From contig UQOB01000016.1 of the NCBI GenBank assembly GCA_900542595.1, positions 1 through 22,234 on the forward strand: 22,234 nucleotides of DNA, written 5' to 3'. A program made the translations under genes and the position numbers. Under the pieces are notes generated by a model, which saw only the letters and a program-made list of their open reading frames with translations, had not been told where the DNA came from and made no database searches. How positions within the stretch are numbered: the first letter of the stretch is position 1; every line of letters starts with the position of its first letter. The stretch is from an uncultured Mollicutes bacterium (lineage in GTDB: Bacteria; Bacillota_I; Bacilli_A; RFN20; CAG-826). Of the stretch, positions 7,800 through 13,414 are shown in pieces.

Positions 7800-8570
7800 T
7801 TATGGAAGCGCTTCAAGAATGTCCCGGACATCCTCGATGAGGTTAGCGCCATCCTTAATCAATTGGTTATTTAAAGTCTCTCTTCCGGCTTGAAACGGAA
7901 GAACCCCGATACTCTTCCCCATATCTAAAGCGTGGTTCAAGGTGACATGGGTCCCACTCTTGGGTTTAATTTCACCGATCATCACAAAGTTACTCAACGC
8001 TACTACTAAGCGATTCCGTTCCGGAAAATGCCTGGGGTTCGGCTTCACTCCATAAGGGTATTCACTGATTAAAAGTCCGGTATTTCTTAACTTTTCAAAT
8101 ATTTCGTTGTTCTCGGAAGGATAGATAGTATCGAGCCCACATCCCGCCACTCCGATTCCTTGCCCATGCCCATCTAAAAGACCTTCCATCGACATCTTGT
8201 CGATCCCTTTAGCGACTCCATTAATGAGAATTAAATTTTCTTTCGCCATCTGAAGACCAATCTCATAACTCTTCTTTAATGCGTAGGGGCTCGCGATGCG
8301 GCTCCCGACAAAAGCGACCGTTTTCTCCGGTTTCTTTAAAAGTTCCGCGTTCCCCTCGTAATAAATGACCAATGGCGGCCTCACGCAGTGTTTAAAGTTC
8401 TCCGGATAATCATTATCGATGATGGTGATGGCTTTCCCCTTCATCATCTCGATTGTCCGTTCGACTTCCTCTTTTTCGAGCGGTTGCTTTCTTTGCACCG
8501 CGTCATACATCTTTTCCCAATCGCCGTGATAGAGCTGGGATAAATAAATTAAAATGTCTCTTCCCTTCAT
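7800..8570 (-). CDS. dprA: DNA-processing protein DprA/Smf
   Basis: DprA binds incoming single-stranded DNA and loads RecA during natural transformation; many non-competent bacteria also keep it. The 256 residues carry the Rossmann-like DprA core from about 60 onward: FVGSR (87-91), ILINGVAKGID (114-124), GVAGCGLDTIYPSEN (140-154), the FPERNR motif (182-187) and KSGTHVT (204-210). It is shorter than typical members (about 280-370 residues) and appears to lack a C-terminal winged-helix domain. GAGG 5 nt before ATG supports the start. It follows rnhB after 42 bp, as in the Bacillus rnhB ... smf-topA order, but without sucCD between. No other competence genes are in the window. Confidence 0.93.
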   Translation of the reverse strand: MKGRDILIYLSQLYHGDWEKMYDAVQRKQPLEKEEVERTIEMMKGKAITIIDNDYPENFKHCVRPPLVIYYEGNAELLKKPEKTVAFVGSRIASPYALKKSYEIGLQMAKENLILINGVAKGIDKMSMEGLLDGHGQGIGVAGCGLDTIYPSENNEIFEKLRNTGLLISEYPYGVKPNPRHFPERNRLVVALSNFVMIGEIKPKSGTHVTLNHALDMGKSIGVLPFQAGRETLNNQLIKDGANLIEDVRDILEALP

Positions 8571-8612
8571 AACTACCTCAATCTTTTATAGATAAGGAAA
8601 AAGAAAAAATGC

Positions 8613-9233
8613 CTAAAAAAGTTTTATTTGATCAGAAAAATATTCTTTAACCGGCTCAAAGGTTTTCCGGTGCACCCCTTCAATGGGACCATATTTTTCA
8701 ATAGCTTCGATATGCTTTTTCGTTCCGTAACCCTTATGTTTAGCGAAGCCATACTCAGGGTATTGTTTATCGAGTTCCATCATTAAATGGTCACGGGTGA
8801 CTTTCGCGAGGATGGAAGCCGCCGCGATACATAAGGCTTTCGCGTCCCCCTTAATAATCGGCACCGCCGGAAAAGGGAGATTAAGTAAAGGCACGGCATC
8901 GGTTAAAACTAAATCAGGTTGAGGATTAAGTTCTAAAAGGGCCTCTTTCATCCCCTTTTTGTCCGCGTTTAAAATATTGAGCTTATCGATATCTTTCACA
9001 GAAATAATCTTGATGGAATAGGCTAAAGCGTCACGTTTAACAATCTCAAAAAGCTCTTCCCGCTTTTTCGCGGTTAACTGTTTACTATCGTTGATGTCTT
9101 CATTCTTATAGCCCTTAGGAAAGATGACCGCGCCGACGACTAAAGGGCCGGCTAAAGGACCCCGCCCGGCTTCATCGGTCCCAGCGATTACCTTCACTTT
9201 ATCGCTATAATATTCTTTTTCTAAATCAAGCAT
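8613..9233 (-). CDS. rnhB: Ribonuclease HII
   Basis: RNase HII cuts the RNA strand of RNA-DNA hybrids and starts removal of single misincorporated ribonucleotides. The 206-residue protein carries the Asp20-Glu21 pair in AGTDEAGRGPLAGP, DSKQL near 49-53, Asp112 in LVLTDAVP, and Asp148 in AKVTRDHL, so the expected DEDD metal-binding set is present. The C-terminal GYGTKKH and HRKTFEPVKE motifs are typical. ATG overlaps the rbgA end by 8 nt, preceded by a GAAGG SD-like site, fitting a lepB-rbgA-rnhB-dprA operon. Confidence 0.97.
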   Translation of the reverse strand: MLDLEKEYYSDKVKVIAGTDEAGRGPLAGPLVVGAVIFPKGYKNEDINDSKQLTAKKREELFEIVKRDALAYSIKIISVKDIDKLNILNADKKGMKEALLELNPQPDLVLTDAVPLLNLPFPAVPIIKGDAKALCIAAASILAKVTRDHLMMELDKQYPEYGFAKHKGYGTKKHIEAIEKYGPIEGVHRKTFEPVKEYFSDQIKLF

Positions 9234-10095
9234 CGGGAGCCTTCTCTAACGTGATGCATCCGAGTTTTCCGTTTCGGAAATCCTTGAGAATTGCAGGGTA
9301 AACAAGATTTAAATCTTCTTCCCCGTTTTTCTTAATAAAACCGCGTTTTTGACAAATAAACTTGAGAATCGCAAGGTTATCGAGATTTTGTAAATCGCCA
9401 ATTCCATATCTTTCTTTCAAGATATGGGGATAAAGATTTCTTAAGATATCCAAGAGGTAATCCACTAACTGATAGAGGGGTAAAGCTTGGTCATTTAATG
9501 AACCGATTAAAGAAAGCATCATGCTCGCTTCATGCTCTTCATAGTTCATCGGAAGAATCCCAGGGGTATCAAGTAAGATAAAATCTTCGGATATCTTTAA
9601 GAATTGAAGGGCCCGGGTGACCCCGCTTCGGTTTTCTACTTTTGCTACCTTCCGGCCGACTAAGTTATTAATTAAAGTGCTCTTCCCAACGTTTGGAATT
9701 CCCACCACAAAGATCTTTAAAGCTTGCGGTTTCATCCCGAGCTTTTGTTCTTTCTTCCGCTTTTCTTGAATAAGGGTGGAAGCCACTTCATTGAGGACTG
9801 GTAAGGCTTTTTGTTCTTTTAAATTAATCGAAGAAACCAGGTTCCCTTCTTTCCTCAGGTATTCCACCCATTTCGCGGTTTCTTGTTCATCGGAATAATC
9901 ACGTTTAGTTAAGAAATAGATTTTCTTTTTATCGCTTAAAAGCTTCTCTAAAAGAGGATTACGGCTACTTTTAGGCGCCCGGCTATCTAAAAGAAAAACG
10001 ATGAAATCAGCAAGATGGAGTTTCGGTTCCAAAGCCTTGATTGCTTTCCTCATGTGGCCTGGGAAATAGTGAATGTTCTTTTCAAAGTTACTCAT
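9226..10095 (-). CDS. rbgA: Ribosome biogenesis GTPase RbgA (YlqF)
   Basis: RbgA is a circularly permuted GTPase needed for late 50S subunit assembly. From ATG 10095 the product has 289 residues. Motif order is the permuted one: G4-like TKRD (63-66) comes before G1 GIPNVGKST (132-140), the G2 region SGVTR (157-161) and G3 DTPG (176-179). G4 is usually NKxD, so the Asn-to-Thr change is notable. The conserved HYFPGHM motif lies at 9-15. The chosen ATG overlaps the lepB stop as ATGA and puts HYFPGHM near the N-terminus; a GTG 18 nt upstream (10113) is an alternative. A C-terminal helical ANTAR-like region follows. Confidence 0.95.
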   Translation of the reverse strand: MSNFEKNIHYFPGHMRKAIKALEPKLHLADFIVFLLDSRAPKSSRNPLLEKLLSDKKKIYFLTKRDYSDEQETAKWVEYLRKEGNLVSSINLKEQKALPVLNEVASTLIQEKRKKEQKLGMKPQALKIFVVGIPNVGKSTLINNLVGRKVAKVENRSGVTRALQFLKISEDFILLDTPGILPMNYEEHEASMMLSLIGSLNDQALPLYQLVDYLLDILRNLYPHILKERYGIGDLQNLDNLAILKFICQKRGFIKKNGEEDLNLVYPAILKDFRNGKLGCITLEKAPDA

Positions 10096-10934
10096 AAATA
10101 ACGAATCCCCCACGGCATTAAATAGCTCGTCCAGATAAAGGAAGTATGGACCCGAGGTTTAACTTCCCCTCGCCCGATTATCGCGGTTGCTACCCCGACA
10201 AAGCAAGAAGAAGTGACCGAATCATTTAAGAAATAACGGGAATCGTAAGACGCTCCTTTTAATCGATTGTCACCGAGCAAGAAATATTCATCCTCCCCTA
10301 AGGTGACATTGATTTCACTGCCATTCATGCAAGTTTGCTTTTTACTATTGGCTAAAAACTCTTCGGTCGCTAAAGGTTTAGCGGGATTATATTCCAAGAA
10401 GGGCTGCGGAATTAATTCCCATGTTCCTTCTTCTAAAACAAATAAATCGCCATTTAAATCAATCTTTAAAGTATCGCCGGGCATCCCGATGATTCTTTTA
10501 ATCTTAAGTTCAGCGGAAGGCTTTAAAGTTCCATCCTCATAGAAATCTTCTGGGAAATAGGTCACAACGATGGAAAAACGATGAATCTTATTTAAGAAGG
10601 AAGAACTATCAGCGACACCGAAATCGGTGATATAGGTATATCCTGACCTGTAATCCCCCATTGTGGCGGGATTCACTTCCACCTCTTCCCCGGTTTCATC
10701 GTTATAGACTTGCACCTCATAATTTAAGGTCGGGTACATGCTCGCTCCATTGACCGCAAAAGATGAATAAGCCGAAAAGGTATAACCGATTTGAGTCCAG
10801 AAAGCCGCTGTGACCGTTAAGACCGCTAAAAAGAAACTTAAAACAATCTTTTTGATTAAGTCCGTTCTTTTCTTTTTCTTATCTTTTCCCCCTCTTAAAG
10901 GGGAAAGCTCACTCTGGGTAACTAAGGTTTTCAT
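10092..10934 (-). CDS. lepB: Signal peptidase I
   Basis: Membrane-anchored Ser/Lys protease that removes signal peptides from exported proteins. The 280-residue product has a basic cytoplasmic tail (KDKKKKRTDLIKK, about 17-29), one transmembrane segment (about 30-50), then the catalytic region outside the membrane. Ser65 is in GASMYPTL, general base Lys146 in KIKRIIGMPGD, and box E is LLGDNRLKGASYDSR (219-233). No SD lies before ATG 10934. A TTGCTA-17-TATAAT promoter ends 8 nt upstream, so a leaderless mRNA is likely. The gene overlaps rbgA by 4 nt. Placement between rplS and rbgA differs from B. subtilis, which has rplS-ylqF. Residues 75-115 form a loop longer than in compact relatives. Confidence 0.96.
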   Translation of the reverse strand: MKTLVTQSELSPLRGGKDKKKKRTDLIKKIVLSFFLAVLTVTAAFWTQIGYTFSAYSSFAVNGASMYPTLNYEVQVYNDETGEEVEVNPATMGDYRSGYTYITDFGVADSSSFLNKIHRFSIVVTYFPEDFYEDGTLKPSAELKIKRIIGMPGDTLKIDLNGDLFVLEEGTWELIPQPFLEYNPAKPLATEEFLANSKKQTCMNGSEINVTLGEDEYFLLGDNRLKGASYDSRYFLNDSVTSSCFVGVATAIIGRGEVKPRVHTSFIWTSYLMPWGIRYL

Positions 10935-10942
10935 CTAGGTCG

Positions 10943-10971
10943 ATTATAGTGAATAAGCAGGATATTAGCAA
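10943..10971 (-). promoter_or_regulatory. lepB promoter, candidate leaderless
   Basis: On the minus strand TTGCTA (10966-10971), a 17-nt spacer and perfect TATAAT (10943-10948) end 8 nt before the lepB ATG. Predicted start is near 10936, leaving 0-2 nt of leader. The -35 overlaps the T-tract of the rplS terminator. Confidence 0.75.
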
Positions 10972-10997
10972 AAGAAAAGCCGTGCAGTAAGCACGGC
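10971..10997 (-). terminator. Intrinsic terminator after rplS
   Basis: Minus-strand GCCGTGC, loop TTACT, GCACGGC is a perfect 7-bp hairpin followed by TTTTCTTTT. It lies 16 nt after the rplS stop and isolates rplS from lepB. Confidence 0.92.
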
Positions 10998-11013
10998 GTA
11001 TTTCCTTAAGTCG

Positions 11014-11367
11014 TTATTTGCTTTCGGCTTCTTTAATTCTCGCAGCTTTACCAGCAAGATTCCGCATGTAGTGGATTCTCGCTCTCCGAACCCGGCCTCT
11101 TCTCACGACTTCGATTTTGCTCAAACTCGGAGAATTGATGGGGAAGGTTCTTTCAACGCCGACACCGTAGCTGATCTTTCTAACCGTAAAGGTTTCGCTG
11201 ACCCCGTGTCCACGTCTTTGGATGACCACACCCTCGAAGACCTGAATTCTTTCTTTCTTGTTTTCGACGATCCGGACACTGACTTTAACAGTGTCACCGC
11301 TCGAAAATTCCGGAATATCGTTCCGAAGCTGACGGGAAGTGATTTGTTCGACTAATTGATTATTCAT
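11014..11367 (-). CDS. rplS: 50S ribosomal protein L19
   Basis: L19 sits at the 30S-50S interface. The start ATG 11367 gives 117 residues (MNNQLVEQITSRQL...), a normal length, and has AAGGAGG 8 nt upstream. The frame stays open to a TTG at 11412, but those extra 15 residues have no SD and fall in the leader. Family motifs include FSSGDTVKV, QVFEGVVIQRRG, FTVRKISYGVGVERTFP and RRGRVRRARIHYMR. It has its own promoter and terminator, so it is a single-gene unit. In Bacillus and E. coli rplS follows trmD directly; here trmD is inverted and rplS is divergent from rpsP. Confidence 0.98.
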   Translation of the reverse strand: MNNQLVEQITSRQLRNDIPEFSSGDTVKVSVRIVENKKERIQVFEGVVIQRRGHGVSETFTVRKISYGVGVERTFPINSPSLSKIEVVRRGRVRRARIHYMRNLAGKAARIKEAESK

Positions 11368-11376
11368 CTCACATTC

Positions 11377-11441
11377 CTCCTTAATGATTTTCTTCAGGTT
11401 CATGATGGTCAATCAGCGGAGCCTGCCTAGCCATTTCTGGC
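11377..11441 (-). promoter_or_regulatory. rplS 5' leader, probable L19 autoregulatory element
   Basis: The predicted transcript begins with a GCCA-GAAA-TGGC hairpin closed by a GNRA tetraloop (11430-11441). Downstream, CTCC (11418-11421) can pair with GGAG of the SD (11377-11380), and TGATT (11411-11415) with AATCA (11385-11389), with a small internal loop between. This fold would hide the ribosome binding site. L19 leader RNAs are an established Bacillota family; whether this matches that model needs a covariance search. Confidence 0.55.
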
Positions 11442-11447
11442 TACAAA

Positions 11448-11476
11448 ATAATAAACATAAGTGACCTTTGTTGCAA
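11448..11476 (-). promoter_or_regulatory. rplS promoter
   Basis: Minus-strand TTGCAA (11471-11476), 17-nt spacer, TATTAT (11448-11453). Predicted start near 11441 coincides with the first base of the leader hairpin. Confidence 0.7.
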
Positions 11477-11495
11477 GGGGAAAATTTTTAAACCC

Positions 11496-11515
11496 GTCAA
11501 GCTATTTTGCTTGAC
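11496..11515. repeat. Perfect inverted repeat over the rpsP -35
   Basis: GTCAAGC (11496-11502) and GCTTGAC (11509-11515) are exact reverse complements around a 6-nt TATTTT core. The right arm forms most of the rpsP -35 TTGACA, and the rplS -35 is 19 bp to the left. Position suits a regulator site for one or both divergent promoters; no factor can be named. Confidence 0.5.
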
Positions 11516-11539
11516 AGACAAAAAGCACATCACCATAAT
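11511..11539 (+). promoter_or_regulatory. rpsP operon promoter
   Basis: Consensus TTGACA (11511-11516), 17-nt spacer and CATAAT (11534-11539) predict a start near 11546. The leader of about 20 nt contains AAAGGAG 9 nt before the rpsP ATG. Confidence 0.82.
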
Positions 11540-11566
11540 ATCATCGTTAAAAAGGAGAAATGAATT

Positions 11567-11842
11567 ATGGCAGTTAAAATTAGATTAACTCGGCTCGGCC
11601 GGCATAAGGACCCGATGTACCGGATTGTCGCGATGGACAGCAGAAACGCTCGCGATGCCGCCTACATTGAACAAATTGGAACCTATGATCCTTCCAAGAG
11701 CACCAAAGATGCGGTGATCAACGAAGAAATCGCTCTCAAATGGCTCTCTCTCGGAGCGCAACCCAGCGACAGCGTCAGAGCGATGTTCAAAGAAAAAGGC
11801 TTGATCGAAAAATTCCACGCGCAGAAAAAGGCGAAGAAATAA
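11567..11842 (+). CDS. rpsP: 30S ribosomal protein S16
   Basis: S16 is an early 30S assembly protein bound to the 5' domain of 16S rRNA. The 91-residue product starts with the diagnostic VKIRLTRLGRHKDPMYRIV and has RDAAYIEQIGTYDP and the WLSLGAQPSDSVR segment. AAAGGAG 9 nt upstream confirms ATG 11567. It heads a plus-strand operon, rpsP-khpA-rimM-trmD, whose order is that of Bacillus but whose direction is opposite to all flanking genes. Its stop codon overlaps the khpA ATG as TAATG. Confidence 0.98.
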   Translation: MAVKIRLTRLGRHKDPMYRIVAMDSRNARDAAYIEQIGTYDPSKSTKDAVINEEIALKWLSLGAQPSDSVRAMFKEKGLIEKFHAQKKAKK

Positions 11843-12126
11843 TGATCGACTTTGAGAAAACGATTCACGCATTAATTGACCCCTTGGTCAGTAACCCCAG
11901 CGAAGTCATCATCCGTCCGCTTCCGGGTGGAAATGATAAGCACGTCACGATTTTAATCGCGGCCAATAGCGAAGACACCTCCCGCTTAATCGGCAAAAAA
12001 GGGATGGTTGCTAACGCCCTTAGAGAAGTCATCTCCGTCGCGGGGAAAACTTCGGAAGGCACGATGAAAATTCGCTTAAAGTTTGAATCTTTCACCGATG
12101 GTGAACAAAGTGAGGAGGAAGCCTAA
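11842..12126 (+). CDS. khpA: KH-domain RNA-binding protein KhpA (YlqC)
   Basis: Small RNA-binding protein; in streptococci KhpA pairs with KhpB/EloR and affects cell elongation and division. The 94-residue product is essentially one KH domain with the RNA-binding loop GKKG at 51-54 in RLIGKKGMVANALREV, followed by an acidic tail (DGEQSEEEA). The ATG shares a base with the rpsP stop and has AAGG about 12 nt upstream. A longer reading from 11740 would lie within rpsP in another frame and is rejected. The last three codons and stop form the left arm of a terminator-like hairpin before rimM. Confidence 0.93.
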   Translation: MIDFEKTIHALIDPLVSNPSEVIIRPLPGGNDKHVTILIAANSEDTSRLIGKKGMVANALREVISVAGKTSEGTMKIRLKFESFTDGEQSEEEA

Positions 12127-12146
12127 AAAGGGCTTCCCTTTCTTTT
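12117..12146 (+). terminator. Terminator-like hairpin between khpA and rimM (possible attenuator)
   Basis: GGAAGCC (12117-12123), loop TAAAAAG, GGCTTCC (12131-12137) is a perfect 7-bp hairpin followed by CTTTCTTTT, which touches the rimM ATG. The left arm overlaps the khpA stop region and takes in part of the GAGGAGG purine run. It should reduce rimM-trmD transcription relative to rpsP-khpA, unless translating ribosomes disrupt it. Confidence 0.7.
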
Positions 12147-12647
12147 ATGGAAGGTTACGTTTTAATTGCTCGCTTACTTAAACCGTACGGCTTAAAAGGG
12201 GAAATTAAAGCCGCTATTTTTACTTCTTTTCCGGAAGAACGTTTTCAAAAGGGTAAGACCTACACCTTAAAGGATGGACGCACTCTCGTCTTAAAAAACA
12301 TTAAAGTCCACGGAGATACTTATATCTTCTTATTTAAGGGCATCAACACTCCGGAAGATGTCTTTGAATATCGAAATGAAGAACTCTACTTGCCGAAAGA
12401 AGAATGCCCCCTCCCCGATGGTTATTACCGCTTAGAAGAATTAAAAGGCTTTAAAGTCTTAACCGAAGACCAAGAAGAGCTCGGGAAAGTGACCGGCTTC
12501 CTTCAAAACACAAAAGTCCCCAATATGATCGTTACCCTGAAAGACGGAAAACGCATCTATATCCCCTTCTTAATTCCCGAGTTTATCCGGGAAGTGAAGA
12601 CGGATGAAAAACAAATTATCATTTATTTAATGCCAGGTTTGCTATGA
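12147..12647 (+). CDS. rimM: 16S rRNA processing protein RimM
   Basis: RimM is an assembly factor for the 30S head, working near S19 and helix 33b. The 166-residue protein has the N-terminal RimM beta-barrel (about 1-85) opening with YVLIARLLKPYGLKGEIK, and a C-terminal PRC-barrel (about 92-163) with LKGFKVLTEDQEELGKV and the IPFLIPEFI motif. The family start must lie close to ATG 12147, since the barrel begins at residue 4. Yet the bases before ATG are the T-tract of a hairpin and there is no SD. A GAGGAGG lies on the far side of that hairpin, 28 nt away. The gene overlaps trmD as ATGA. Low expression is likely. Confidence 0.95.
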   Translation: MEGYVLIARLLKPYGLKGEIKAAIFTSFPEERFQKGKTYTLKDGRTLVLKNIKVHGDTYIFLFKGINTPEDVFEYRNEELYLPKEECPLPDGYYRLEELKGFKVLTEDQEELGKVTGFLQNTKVPNMIVTLKDGKRIYIPFLIPEFIREVKTDEKQIIIYLMPGLL

Positions 12648-13414
12648 AAATTTCGATTTTGACCTTATTCCCCGAAGTGATGACCCCGTACTTAGAGACG
12701 AGTATTTTAAAACGGGCAAAACTCAAGGGAGCGATTGAAATTGAGGTCAAACAAATCCGAGATTTCACCAAAGATAAATATGGAAGAGTTGACACTCCTC
12801 CCATCGGTGGCGGAGCGGGACTCATCGAAAAAATTCAACCGATCGTTGACGCTTTACGGAGCGTGAAAACAAGTGACTCCCACGTCATCTTCTTCTCCCC
12901 TCGAGGCAAAACCTTCACCCAACAAATGGCAAAAGATCTCGCCAAAAAGGACCACTTAATCCTCATCAGCGGTCACTATGAAGGAGTCGATGAACGGCTT
13001 AAAAACTATATCGATGAAGAAATCAGTATCGGGGACTATGTCTTAACCGGCGGAGAACTCCCGTGCCTGGTCGTCACCGATGCAGTGACGCGTCTTTTAC
13101 CGGGCGTCATCAACGAAGAATCGCTTAAAGAAGAGAGCTTCAATGAACCCCTCTTAGAATATCCTCAGTACACCGAACCCTATGACTTTGAAGGCCATAC
13201 AGTCCCTGATATCCTCTACTGCGGAAACCATGAAGCGATCGCCAAATATCGTAGACGAGAAGCATTAAAAATCACCAAAGAATATCGGCCTGATCTCTTC
13301 AATAAAATAAAACTGACGAAGAAAGATATAAAACTCTTAGAAGAAAAAGAGCCATCCTGGGAAAAGATGGCGCTTGAAAAAGGCAAAAAATATTTACCAA
13401 AAAAAGACAACTAA
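12644..13414 (+). CDS. trmD: tRNA (guanine-N1)-methyltransferase TrmD
   Basis: TrmD methylates G37 of tRNAs reading CNN codons with S-adenosylmethionine, preventing +1 frameshifts. It is a SPOUT enzyme with a trefoil knot. The 256-residue product carries PPIGGGAGLI (52-61; Met is more usual where Leu60 sits), SGHYEGVDERL (109-119) and the knot motif IGDYVLTGGELP (129-140). Near 177 onward are YPQYTEP and VPDILYCGNH. The start overlaps the rimM stop by 4 nt. The gene is convergent with ffh; the two stop codons share three base pairs. Its terminator lies within ffh coding sequence. Confidence 0.97.
   Translation: MKISILTLFPEVMTPYLETSILKRAKLKGAIEIEVKQIRDFTKDKYGRVDTPPIGGGAGLIEKIQPIVDALRSVKTSDSHVIFFSPRGKTFTQQMAKDLAKKDHLILISGHYEGVDERLKNYIDEEISIGDYVLTGGELPCLVVTDAVTRLLPGVINEESLKEESFNEPLLEYPQYTEPYDFEGHTVPDILYCGNHEAIAKYRRREALKITKEYRPDLFNKIKLTKKDIKLLEEKEPSWEKMALEKGKKYLPKKDN

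Noticed and set aside
10096..10113. RbgA start at GTG 10113
   Set aside because: ATG 10095 makes the usual ATGA overlap with lepB and leaves HYFPGHM near the N-terminus.
11368..11412. N-terminal extension of L19 from TTG 11412
   Set aside because: The extension has no SD, falls in the structured leader, and the internal ATG has a strong AAGGAGG and family-like start.
11740..11841. Longer KhpA reading from within rpsP
   Set aside because: It would overlap S16 in another frame; ATG 11842 gives a complete KH protein and a TAATG junction.
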